DNA of 64,000 bases from NCBI GenBank assembly GCA_944322815.1, contig CALUQB010000007.1, forward strand, positions 1-64,000, read 5' to 3'. Each line of letters opens with the position of its first letter. Positions within the stretch are counted from its first letter, which is position 1. A program made the position numbers and the translations under genes. This document shows positions 42,916 through 50,491 of this stretch, one piece after another. This stretch comes from an uncultured Bacteroidales bacterium (GTDB lineage: Bacteria > Bacteroidota > Bacteroidia > Bacteroidales > UBA932). The notes beneath the pieces are model-generated. The model did no database searches. It worked only from the letters and a program-made list of their open reading frames with translations, and had not been told where the DNA came from.

Positions 42916-43662
42916 ATGGGGAAACTTTATATAGTCCCGACTCCGGTCGGAAATCTGGAAGACATGACTTTCAGGGCGGTGAATGTCCTGAAATCCGTGG
43001 ATCTGATCCTGGCGGAAGACACCAGGACCAGTTCGGTCCTGCTCAGGCATTACGATATCCACGGACGGCTGGAGTCTCATCATAAGTTCAACGAGCACAA
43101 GACAGTGGCCGTCATCAGGGAGAGGATTCTCGCAGGGATGAACGTGGCTCTGATCAGCGATGCAGGCACTCCGGGGATTTCCGATCCGGGTTTTCTGCTT
43201 GTCAGGACTTGCGTGGAGGAAGGTATAGAAGTGGAGACACTCCCCGGGGCTACAGCATTCGTTCCTGCTCTGGTCAGTTCGGGTTTTCCGTGCGACCGTT
43301 TCTGCTTCGAGGGCTTCCTGCCTGTGAAGAAAGGGCGGCAGTCCAGGCTTTCGGAACTTTCCACGGAGCACAGGACCATGATATTCTACGAATCGCCTTA
43401 CCGTCTGGTGAAGACGCTTGAGCAGTTTGCGGAGTATTTCGGGGCGGAACGCGGCTGTTCTGTAGCCAGGGAAATATCGAAGAAATTCGAAGAGCACAGG
43501 CGCGGGACATTGGAAGATGTGGCCCAATGGTATTCCGCACATGAGCCGAAAGGCGAAATAGTCATCATAGTGGAGGGGACTCCTGAAAAGGAGAAAGTGA
43601 AGGAGAAGAAAAAATGGAAAACGGAAGAAGAGACTCCGGAAGAGAAGAACGGAAAGGTCTGA
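42916..43662 (+). CDS. rsmI: 16S rRNA 2'-O-ribose methyltransferase RsmI
   Basis: 248 residues. It methylates C1402 of 16S rRNA. Motifs of the tetrapyrrole-methylase fold: LYIVPTPVGNLEDMTFRAV (4-22), AEDTRTSSVLLRHY (~33-46), ISDAGTPGISDPGF (~79-92), GATAFVPALVSSGFP (~109-123) and FYESPYRL (~156-163). The last ~25 residues are a run of Lys and Glu (EKEKVKEKKKWKTEEETP) beyond the conserved domain, and this segment is also the coding region for the start of the next gene in another frame (49-bp overlap). Confidence 0.95.
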   Translation: MGKLYIVPTPVGNLEDMTFRAVNVLKSVDLILAEDTRTSSVLLRHYDIHGRLESHHKFNEHKTVAVIRERILAGMNVALISDAGTPGISDPGFLLVRTCVEEGIEVETLPGATAFVPALVSSGFPCDRFCFEGFLPVKKGRQSRLSELSTEHRTMIFYESPYRLVKTLEQFAEYFGAERGCSVAREISKKFEEHRRGTLEDVAQWYSAHEPKGEIVIIVEGTPEKEKVKEKKKWKTEEETPEEKNGKV

Positions 43663-44558
43663 AATCATCATTCGCGGCAGGAGTCGCCGCACTCGTGTTT
43701 CTGGTCATAGGCTATCAGTCGGCACTTTTCATACACAAGGCTTCGGTACTGAAGATTCTGGAGAACAAGGACGCTCCGGATACCGTCTTCGTGATAGACA
43801 GGGAACTGGCGGAAAGCATACTGCTGCCGCTTCCTGCCGACAGGCTCGAAACCATGCGCAAGACCAGGCATGGAAGAGAGGTCTATATGGTGAAAAAGGA
43901 ATCGTCACATTCCCGGCAGGTCAAGGCTGTCCGGGAAAAGGCTGCCCCGAAAAGCGTGGAGAATTTCAGGTTTGATCCGAACACGGTCGCGGTTCCTGAT
44001 CTTGTAAGGCTCGGTTTCACCGAACGTCAGGCAGTCTCCATAGACAATTACAGGAAAAAAGGAGGAATTTTCAGGCGCAAGTCGGATTTTGCGAAGTCCT
44101 TTGTCGTGGCGGACTCTGTCTATGCCCGTCTGGAGCCGTACATCGATATCCCGTTGCTTGATCTGAATCTGGCTGATTCGGCGGCGTTTGACCGTCTTCC
44201 CGGGATAGGAGGTTATTTTGCGGCGAAGATGGTGGAGTTCCGCCGGCAGCTCGGAGGTTCATATTCCAGCAAGGAGCAGCTTATGGATATCCGGCGTTTC
44301 GACCGGGAGAAGTTCGATGCCCTTTCGGATCTGGTTGTCGTCTCTGACGACAATGTCAGACCTTATCCTTTATGGACTTTGCCTGCCGATTCCCTTAAAC
44401 AGCATCCGTACATAGGTTCATATGCCGCACGGGGGATTGTAATCTACCGGGAAAACAATCCACGGTCGGAGTGGACTGTGGAAGGGCTAGCGGAGGCCGG
44501 TGTCCTCAAACCGGAAATGGCAGCGAAGCTTTCACGCTGCCGTATCCTGTCTCCGTAG
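43614..44558 (+). CDS. Membrane-anchored helix-hairpin-helix protein (ComEA-like)
   Basis: 314 residues. A basic N-terminus (MENGRRDSGREERKGLKS) and one membrane helix (~20-38), then a charged linker. From ~115 there are ComEA-type helix-hairpin-helix units: a NTVAVPDLVRLGFTERQAVS segment, then LNLADSAAFDRLPGIGGYFA (~184-203) with the GIG hairpin, and a third near HPYIGSYAARGIVIYR. Such proteins bind DNA non-specifically, for example in DNA uptake; Bacteroidota have related ones of unknown role. The start overlaps rsmI by 49 bp; no later ATG keeps the membrane segment. Confidence 0.82.
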   Translation: MENGRRDSGREERKGLKSSFAAGVAALVFLVIGYQSALFIHKASVLKILENKDAPDTVFVIDRELAESILLPLPADRLETMRKTRHGREVYMVKKESSHSRQVKAVREKAAPKSVENFRFDPNTVAVPDLVRLGFTERQAVSIDNYRKKGGIFRRKSDFAKSFVVADSVYARLEPYIDIPLLDLNLADSAAFDRLPGIGGYFAAKMVEFRRQLGGSYSSKEQLMDIRRFDREKFDALSDLVVVSDDNVRPYPLWTLPADSLKQHPYIGSYAARGIVIYRENNPRSEWTVEGLAEAGVLKPEMAAKLSRCRILSP

Positions 44559-44587
44559 CTGTCTTGCTGTCATTCGTGGAATGGATA

Positions 44588-44664
44588 TTTGCGGATGGTG
44601 TTGCCCGGACTGTTGACTCCCGGAAGGGAGTTGTATTTTCTGTCCGGGCAACACCACCCGCAAA
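44588..44664. repeat. 77-nt nested palindrome between convergent genes
   Basis: Two 23-nt arms (44588-44610 and 44642-44664) are inverted repeats with a single mismatch; core GTTGCCCGGAC / GTCCGGGCAAC. Inside the 31-nt loop is a second hairpin ACTCCC-GGAA-GGGAGT (44616-44631). It lies between the stops of the helix-hairpin-helix gene (44558) and the aldehyde dehydrogenase gene (44669). The T-run is on the 5' side and the A-run on the 3' side of the arms, opposite to a normal terminator. Confidence 0.7.
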
Positions 44665-44668
44665 ACTA

Positions 44669-46054
44669 TCATTTCAAGAACCTTTTGATCAGTTTCTCCT
44701 TGGTCGCCGAATACGGCTGATACCTCATCGGAAGATCAAGCCAGAACGGCTTGTCCACGATGCTCTTCAGGTGAGAAAAAGTTTCGAATCCGAAACGGCC
44801 GTGATACTGTCCCATGCCGCTTTCTCCCACTCCTCCGAACGGGAGTGACTCCGAGGCCAGGTGAATGATCGTGTCGTTCACGCATCCTCCTCCGAAATGC
44901 AGACCCGAAAGGAAAAACTCTTTCTGCTTCCTGTCTTTCGTGAACAGATATGCCGCCAAAGGTCTTGGATGGTTCTCGACATAGCGGATGACCTCTTCAG
45001 GTTCCTTGTATGTCAGTACCGGCATCAGCGGTCCGAAAATTTCTTCCTGCATGATCCTGACATTGTCACAGTCCTTGTCCGATATGTTTCCGAGCCGGAA
45101 AACCGCCGGGGATATCTTCATCCTTTCTTCGTCAGTGAAACCACCGAATATGCATTTTCCTCTGATTTCCTCCATCATACTGCACAGACGGTCGAAATGT
45201 TTCCGGTTTATGATTTTTCCATAGTCGGGATTTGCCAGCTGGTCGAGTCCGTACATCCCGAGGATTTCCCTTTTGCAGTTTTCCAGGAAACTGTCCACGA
45301 TGCTTTCGTGGACAATGACGTAGTCCGGAGCTACGCAGGTCTGCCCGCAGTTGAGGTATTTCCCGAATACTGTCCGGGCAGCGGATACTCTGACATCTGC
45401 CGACGGCGTGATTATCACAGGGCTTTTCCCACCCAGTTCGAGGGTGACCGGGGTGAGATGGCGCGATGCCTTTTCCATCACCAGCCGTCCTACGGTCTTG
45501 CTACCGGTGAAAAAGATATAGTCGAATTTCTGTTCCAGCAGGTCAGAATTCACATCGCGTCCTCCTTCCACTACTGCGGCTTCTTCTTCGGTGAAGACAG
45601 CGTTGACCAGTTTTTTGACTGCCGCCGATGTGGCAGGGGAGTAGGCGCTCGGCTTCAGAATGACCGTATTCCCGGCTGCAATGGCACTGACCAGAGGTGA
45701 CATGCAGAGCAGGAAAGGGTAGTTCCACGGACTCATGATCAGGACATTGCCGTAAGGCTCATGGATGATCCTGCTGCAGGCAGGGAATTGTGAAAGCGGG
45801 GTTCTGACCCGGCGAGGCCTGCTCCATCTTTTCAGATTCCGTATGGCGCAGGACAGTTCAGACAAGGTCATTCCGATTTCCGTCATGTAGGCTTCGGTCC
45901 GGCTTTTTCCCAGGTCTTGCGCCAGGGCAGCCGATATTTCTTCTTCCCCGGACATTATTTCTTGCCTGAGCTTTTCCAGCCTTTCAAGTCTCCTGTTTAC
46001 GGAAAGAGTCCCTCCTGACCGGAAGAACTCTCTCTGTCTTTCCAAAATTTCCAT
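44669..46054 (-). CDS. Aldehyde dehydrogenase (class 3-like)
   Basis: 461 residues, the length of the class 3 / fatty aldehyde dehydrogenase group. Oxidises aldehydes with NAD(P). MSPWNYPFLLCMSPLVSAIA (~108-127), the nucleotide-binding FTGSKTVGRLV (~180-190), the catalytic Glu in LELGGKSP (~206-213), the catalytic Cys in NCGQTCVAPDY (~240-250) and EEIFGPLMPVL (~333-343) are present. It has an AGAAAGGA ribosome-binding site before ATG 46054. A TTTG-N19-TACTTTTG promoter lies 137 bp upstream on the minus strand inside the 46-48 kb segment. Ends 4 bp from the palindrome. Confidence 0.93.
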   Translation of the reverse strand: MEILERQREFFRSGGTLSVNRRLERLEKLRQEIMSGEEEISAALAQDLGKSRTEAYMTEIGMTLSELSCAIRNLKRWSRPRRVRTPLSQFPACSRIIHEPYGNVLIMSPWNYPFLLCMSPLVSAIAAGNTVILKPSAYSPATSAAVKKLVNAVFTEEEAAVVEGGRDVNSDLLEQKFDYIFFTGSKTVGRLVMEKASRHLTPVTLELGGKSPVIITPSADVRVSAARTVFGKYLNCGQTCVAPDYVIVHESIVDSFLENCKREILGMYGLDQLANPDYGKIINRKHFDRLCSMMEEIRGKCIFGGFTDEERMKISPAVFRLGNISDKDCDNVRIMQEEIFGPLMPVLTYKEPEEVIRYVENHPRPLAAYLFTKDRKQKEFFLSGLHFGGGCVNDTIIHLASESLPFGGVGESGMGQYHGRFGFETFSHLKSIVDKPFWLDLPMRYQPYSATKEKLIKRFLK

Positions 46055-46076
46055 ATCGAATCCTTTCTGTTTTATC

Positions 46077-46093
46077 GGTGTGGAATTTATTTC
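46077..46093. repeat. Left 17-bp direct repeat flanking the inserted segment
   Basis: GGTGTGGAATTTATTTC, identical to 48301-48317. It lies between the aldehyde dehydrogenase start and its predicted promoter. The bases before it (ATC) continue the arm of the trpS hairpin, as expected if the hairpin was split here. Confidence 0.7.
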
Positions 46094-46190
46094 AGATTAT
46101 GAACGATTTTATATAATTGTTTGGAGAATAAATATTTAACCGAGTATCTGAAAATAATGGTAACGATTTACTGTCAAATAACACTTTATG

Positions 46191-46222
46191 CAAAAGTAGT
46201 CAAAATCTACATCCGGGCAAAA
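46191..46222 (-). promoter_or_regulatory. Full Bacteroides-type promoter (TTTG-N19-TACTTTTG) facing the aldehyde dehydrogenase
   Basis: Minus strand: TTTTG at 46222-46218, a 19-nt spacer, TACTTTTG at 46198-46191. This is the only promoter in the window in which both elements match at the expected distance. It predicts a leader of about 130 nt that includes the left 17-bp repeat. The 10-bp repeats lie 14 bp upstream. Confidence 0.65.
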
Positions 46223-46236
46223 CCATTGGCTATTTT

Positions 46237-46276
46237 TAGTCGTAATTAGTCGTAATTAGTCGTAATTAGTCGTAAT
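46237..46276. repeat. Four tandem copies of TAGTCGTAAT
   Basis: Four perfect head-to-tail copies of a 10-bp unit, one helical turn per copy, between the 3' end of the AlbA_2 gene and the -33 element of the aldehyde dehydrogenase promoter. The phasing and position (about 55-95 bp upstream of the predicted start) suit a regulator-binding array. A copy-number-variable microsatellite is the alternative. Confidence 0.75.
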
Positions 46277-46304
46277 TCGACATATTTGGTTGGAAAGTAT
46301 CGAT

Positions 46305-47981
46305 TTATGACTTAGCATACCACATCCTGCCTTTAAGAATAATTATCCCTGCTTCTTTCATTTCCACAAGAATGTTCCCGACCATTCGTTCCTGCTGTTC
46401 CGGAGTCTTGGTTTTAGGAAGCACATCTTTGAGATAGTCAAATATCGCATCTCGCTTGGTTCCTGCCGAACCAGCATTTTGAAGATACTGCAAAATCATT
46501 TGTTGGAGTTTACCTTTATCCAGTCCTCTGGTGCGAGTATAATCTGGCAACTGTTTTGTCTTTTTAGCTATATCAAGGGATATGCTATATTCAGAAACAG
46601 TCCCTTCTAAAAGTCCTCTATTCAATAAGTCTATCACATTCGCTTCAGAAATTCGACGTCCTTTTTGTACTGAGTCCAAAAGAATACAATCCTCCAATGT
46701 CAATGTGTTGTTTTCCTTGAGTAGCTGTGTGTATTTTTCATTGATAGTATTTCCATATATTGTCACACCAACCTCTTTATTCAATACATCTATTTCGTAA
46801 TCCGGCATCGGGAAATGGCGACGCCTTTGTTCATTGAACATCTTTTTAATGCCACGGCTTACGGTGTCTATCATGTTGAAATTCACCATTGCACGACAAA
46901 GACACTCATTTCGGAAATGACGTTGAGGCCCTTTGGTTTCCAAAGCCTTTTGCAAAGTGCCAGGAATAAAACTACCTCCATTTGCATAGTAAAGCCATCC
47001 CGGATTTTCTACAAAATTGATACGTTGCTGTAAAGTATAATCCTGATGTGCAATGGCATTATGCAGTGCCTCACGAATAGTGTAGTCGTCATATTGCTTC
47101 ATTGTTTCCGGGAATAGTGTTCCTCCTGGCAATTCCCTCATTGTCAGATTGTGTATTTTGCTCAAGATTTTGTCAACTGTGAGAATAAATGGAGCAGTGA
47201 AATGTTCATAATCTATGACATTTTGGAATTCATCCCGTAAAGTCCATGTGACTTCAACTACAGCAGGACGAAGTTTAAGTACAGAAACAGGTTTACCCAA
47301 CAGAATAATGGCTGCACGAGTCAGTTTTCCATCTGTCATTATTCCACTATTGGAAAGAAAATCTTCCACTGTCCATGTGTCAATTTCCTCAGAAGAAATA
47401 TTGGAAGAATGTACCTTTTTGAACATAATACGAGCTTTTGCTACAGCCAATTCATCCAAATCCGCTATTGTCGCATTAGGAACAATTTCTGCGGACCAAT
47501 CTTTGGCTTCAAAGACAGGTTCTTCCAGAATAACGGCAAGCCGTTCTTGTGTCATCTCTACCAATGAATCTTCGACACGCTGCCACGCTTTTTTATGAGC
47601 ATAAACTGGACGTCGAGATAAATGTTTTGGAATATGGATTATCCAAACCGTCTTATGTGTATCCTCTGTAGTATATTCGTCGATACTCAATCCTTCGGAA
47701 GAAAGATTGGTACAATGCTCTATCAGTTTCCATACAGCAGATTGGGCATTCAAATTAAATTTGGATAAATCTGTCCCAACAATTGCCAGTGTTTTATCCT
47801 GCACTCCGATAACAAGATGACCTCCCTCCATATTGGCTATGGCGGATACATATGAAATTACATCATTTTTTTCATCTCCGGCAAAGGAATTCTTGAGATT
47901 TTTCATCTCTTTCCACTCACAGCGTGCATTCTCTTGCGGAAACTCACGGAGTAAATATTTTTGAAGTTCTTTTGCTGTCAT
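46305..47981 (-). CDS. AlbA_2 (Schlafen-type) domain ATP-binding protein
   Basis: 558 residues. N-terminal AlbA_2 domain: ENARCEWKEMKNLKNSF (~17-33), DVISYVSAIANMEGGHLVIG (~40-59) with the conserved N-GG core. The middle is a GHKL-like ATPase segment as in COG2865 regulators: TIREALHNAIAHQDY (~302-316) with the N-x-x-x-H pattern, and WLYYANGGSFIPG. A winged-helix-like C-terminus follows. Members are annotated as transcriptional regulators or RecG-like proteins; AlbA_2 also occurs in phage-defence proteins. Codon use is AT-rich and unlike the neighbours. It is the only gene in the repeat-bounded segment; its promoter was not identified. Confidence 0.85.
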   Translation of the reverse strand: MTAKELQKYLLREFPQENARCEWKEMKNLKNSFAGDEKNDVISYVSAIANMEGGHLVIGVQDKTLAIVGTDLSKFNLNAQSAVWKLIEHCTNLSSEGLSIDEYTTEDTHKTVWIIHIPKHLSRRPVYAHKKAWQRVEDSLVEMTQERLAVILEEPVFEAKDWSAEIVPNATIADLDELAVAKARIMFKKVHSSNISSEEIDTWTVEDFLSNSGIMTDGKLTRAAIILLGKPVSVLKLRPAVVEVTWTLRDEFQNVIDYEHFTAPFILTVDKILSKIHNLTMRELPGGTLFPETMKQYDDYTIREALHNAIAHQDYTLQQRINFVENPGWLYYANGGSFIPGTLQKALETKGPQRHFRNECLCRAMVNFNMIDTVSRGIKKMFNEQRRRHFPMPDYEIDVLNKEVGVTIYGNTINEKYTQLLKENNTLTLEDCILLDSVQKGRRISEANVIDLLNRGLLEGTVSEYSISLDIAKKTKQLPDYTRTRGLDKGKLQQMILQYLQNAGSAGTKRDAIFDYLKDVLPKTKTPEQQERMVGNILVEMKEAGIIILKGRMWYAKS

Positions 47982-48300
47982 AATTAATGAGATTTAATTT
48001 TTGACCAAATGTTTAGTCCTAAATTAAAAATCCCCAAAATCCGCCTAAACCACCAATTATCTGAATCTTTTTCGTATTTTCCCGGGCTGTAAAATTAACT
48101 TATCGAGAATTGTCGAAAGCTATGATAAATTATGTATATTGTTGAAATATGGTAACTTAGGATGTATGATCGTCCATACCCACGTAAACCGTTCATGAGA
48201 ATGTTTTGTGGACATTCGAAAGTAAGCAGCATCGTATACGTGGAAGAGATTTACCGGCCCGATCATTCACGATCTGTATAAGCAAAGGTATTGTATGATA
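47982..48300. other. Non-coding AT-rich stretch upstream of the AlbA_2 gene
   Basis: 319 bp with no credible gene on either strand. It holds a GAATGT-N7-ACATTC inverted repeat near 48200 and several AT-rich tracts that could contain the AlbA_2 promoter, but no clear TAnnTTTG box on the minus strand. Belongs to the putative inserted segment. Confidence 0.5.
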
Positions 48301-48355
48301 GGTGTGGAATTTATTTCCGGCACTGTTTTTTCTGTGCCGGAAAAAATTCCACACC
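48301..48355 (-). terminator. Long hairpin after trpS (right arm carries the 17-bp repeat)
   Basis: GGTGTGGAATTTATTTCCGG... pairs with ...CCGGAAAAAATTCCACACC (arms 48301-48323 and 48334-48355, one-base difference), with a loop of TGTTTTTTCT. It begins 12 bp after the trpS stop on the minus strand. It could terminate trpS-recA transcription although the U-tract is missing, perhaps because the 3' side was replaced by the insertion. Confidence 0.6.
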
Positions 48356-48367
48356 GATATTACATCC

Positions 48368-49357
48368 TCAGAAAGATTTGAAACCCACTGCCTTTCTCAC
48401 CTGAGAAAGCGTAGCCGCAGCACTCTCCCTGGCTCTCTCACGACCTGAAGCCACCACCTTGGACAGATAAGCATCATCATTGTATATGGCATCAATCCTA
48501 TCCCTGATAGGCAGGGTCATCTTGCAGATATCTGCCGCCAGCTGCTTCTTCAAATCTCCGTATCTGATGCTGCAGTCATTCCATTTTTCTGTGAAATAGT
48601 CCACTGTAGACTGGTCCGATACGAGTTTCAGCAGGGTAAACAGATTCCCTATCACCTCTGGCATAGGCGAATCCGGCTCTGCAGGACCAGAATCCGTCAC
48701 GGCCTTCATCACTTTCTTCGTGATGGTCTTTTCGTCATCGTAGAGGTAAATGCCGTTCCCGTTGCTCTTTCCCATCTTTCCGCTGCCGTCCAGTCCGGGC
48801 ACTTTCACCGCCCCTCCGCTGAATACGAGATTCCGCGGCTCCGGAAAGACTTCTTCCCCGTACATGTTGTTGAACCTGCGGGCGAAAACCCTGGCCAGCT
48901 CCAGATGCTGCTCCTGATCCTTCCCTACAGGTACCCACTGTGCCCTGTGTACCAGAATGTCCGAAGCCATCAGCACCGGGTAGGTAAGCAGGCCTGCATT
49001 TACGTTGTTCGGATTCTGGCGTACCTTTTCCTTGAAAGTGACCGTCCTTTCCAGTTCTCCGACATATGCTATCATATTGAGGAGTACATACAGTTCGCTT
49101 ATTTCCGGCACATCGCTCTGGATGTATATGGCCGATTTCTCGGGATCGAGTCCTGCAGCCAGATATTCTGCCAGAATGGTCTTCACGCTCGCATGGAAAT
49201 CATCCGGATGAGGATGGGTCGTGAGCGAATGAAGGTCTGCGATGAAGAAGAAGCATTTGTATTCGTCCTGTATCCTGACGAAGTTTCTCAACGCACCGAA
49301 ATAGTTTCCAAGATGAAGATGCCCTGTCGAGCGTATTCCGCTTAATACTGTATCCAT
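48368..49357 (-). CDS. trpS: Tryptophanyl-tRNA synthetase
   Basis: 329 residues, normal length. Class I synthetase: SGIRSTGHLHLGNYFGALRN (6-25) carries the HIGH-type HLGN, AYVGELERTVTFKEKV (~97-112) and the KMSKS-type loop is GKMGKSNGN (~192-200). It charges tRNA-Trp in the cytoplasm. The start is 4 bp after the recA stop, so the two are one operon. Ends just before the long hairpin. Confidence 0.97.
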   Translation of the reverse strand: MDTVLSGIRSTGHLHLGNYFGALRNFVRIQDEYKCFFFIADLHSLTTHPHPDDFHASVKTILAEYLAAGLDPEKSAIYIQSDVPEISELYVLLNMIAYVGELERTVTFKEKVRQNPNNVNAGLLTYPVLMASDILVHRAQWVPVGKDQEQHLELARVFARRFNNMYGEEVFPEPRNLVFSGGAVKVPGLDGSGKMGKSNGNGIYLYDDEKTITKKVMKAVTDSGPAEPDSPMPEVIGNLFTLLKLVSDQSTVDYFTEKWNDCSIRYGDLKKQLAADICKMTLPIRDRIDAIYNDDAYLSKVVASGRERARESAAATLSQVRKAVGFKSF

Positions 49358-49361
49358 TTCC

Positions 49362-50393
49362 CTAGTCCTTTATGTTAGCCATCGCTTCCCTGATCTTTCC
49401 TTCTATCTCTTCGCTCAACTCCACATTGTCGGTGAGAAGCTGTTTGACCGCTTCGCGACCCTGTGCCAGCCGGGTGTCATTATAGCTGAACCATGATCCG
49501 CTCTTCTTGATGATGTCGAATTCCACACCGAGATCTATGATCTCCCCGATATGCGAGATGCCTTCTCCGAAGACAATGTCGAATTCCGCCTTCTTGAAAG
49601 GAGGGGCCAGCTTGTTCTTCACGATCTTCACCCTGGTCCTGTTTCCGAGAGCTTCTTCTCCGTCTTTGATCTGGGTAGTGCGGCGCACGTCCACACGTAC
49701 CGAGGCGTAGAATTTCAGTGCGTTTCCTCCTGTGGTGGTCTCCGGGTTTCCGAACATCACGCCGATCTTGTCGCGCAGCTGGTTGATGAATATGCAGCAG
49801 GTATTCGTCTTGCTGATATTGGCGGTAAGTTTCCTGAGCGCCTGGCTCATCAGCCTGGCCTGGAGCCCCATCTTCGAGTCACCCATCTCTCCTTCTATCT
49901 CGGCCTTAGGGGTCAGTGCGGCCACGGAGTCTATGACGATGATGTCTATGGCACCGGAGCGGATCAGGTTGTCCGCTATCTCCAGGGCCTGCTCTCCGTT
50001 GTCCGGCTGGGATATGAGCAGGGTTTCCAGGTTTACGCCGAGATTCTTCGCGTAGGTCCTGTCGAAAGCGTGTTCCGCATCTATGATAGCTGCTATGCCT
50101 CCCTGTTTCTGTGCCTGAGCTATCGCGTGGATCGCCAGTGTGGTCTTTCCGCTCGATTCAGGCCCGAAGATTTCTATTACACGTCCGCGCGGATATCCGC
50201 CGATGCCCAATGCATGGTCGAGGGCAATTGAGCCGCTCGGGATTACTGACACTTCCCATTTAGGCTGGTCTTCCCCCATCTTCATGATCGCACCTTTCCC
50301 GTAATCTTTCTCGATCTTGTCGATAGTAGCCTGCAGTGCTTTCAGCTTCGCTGCGCTCACATCGACATTTTCCTTTTCAACTTCTTTAGCCAT
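49362..50393 (-). CDS. recA: Recombinase RecA
   Basis: 343 residues from ATG 50393 ([16 protein letters not shown]); an upstream in-frame ATG at 50414 is less likely because family members start with MAK. Walker A is in [14 protein letters not shown] (~67-80), Walker B in [16 protein letters not shown] (~140-155), the L2-type [20 protein letters not shown] region (~210-230) is intact. Strand exchange and LexA-type co-protease activity. -7 box at 50451-50458. No LexA-like operator was recognised in front of it. Confidence 0.98.
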   Translation of the reverse strand: MAKEVEKENVDVSAAKLKALQATIDKIEKDYGKGAIMKMGEDQPKWEVSVIPSGSIALDHALGIGGYPRGRVIEIFGPESSGKTTLAIHAIAQAQKQGGIAAIIDAEHAFDRTYAKNLGVNLETLLISQPDNGEQALEIADNLIRSGAIDIIVIDSVAALTPKAEIEGEMGDSKMGLQARLMSQALRKLTANISKTNTCCIFINQLRDKIGVMFGNPETTTGGNALKFYASVRVDVRRTTQIKDGEEALGNRTRVKIVKNKLAPPFKKAEFDIVFGEGISHIGEIIDLGVEFDIIKKSGSWFSYNDTRLAQGREAVKQLLTDNVELSEEIEGKIREAMANIKD

Positions 50394-50450
50394 AAATGTC
50401 TGTTTTATTTTCATTTTCCGGCTCCGGACTTTCCGGCAGCCATAATTTTA

Positions 50451-50458
50451 CAAAGATA
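50451..50458 (-). promoter_or_regulatory. -7 box (TATCTTTG) for recA-trpS
   Basis: Minus-strand TATCTTTG, 57 bp upstream of the recA ATG. A TTTTTG 22 bp further upstream (50485-50481) may be the -33 element. Confidence 0.6.
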
Positions 50459-50491
50459 CAAAAAATATTATGAGGAAGACCAAAAAGGGTA

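Larger units (their letters stand above)
46077..48317. mobile_element. Putative inserted segment with AlbA_2 gene, bounded by 17-bp direct repeats
   Basis: About 2.2 kb of visibly lower G+C than its surroundings, between two identical copies of GGTGTGGAATTTATTTC. The right copy is one arm of the hairpin after trpS; the left copy continues with ATC, which would complete that arm (the other arm ends CCACACCGAT). The simplest reading is that a segment entered the palindrome and duplicated 17 bp, or that two such palindromes recombined. It contains one gene, a 4-copy 10-bp repeat and a promoter pointing out toward the aldehyde dehydrogenase, but no transposase or integrase and no terminal inverted repeats. 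Confidence 0.55.

Noticed and set aside
46237-46276. CRISPR-like array
   Set aside because: The units are 10 bp and directly adjacent, with no spacers and no cas genes.
46077-48317. Insertion sequence or integrative element
   Set aside because: No transposase or recombinase gene, and no terminal inverted repeats; it is kept only as a putative inserted segment.
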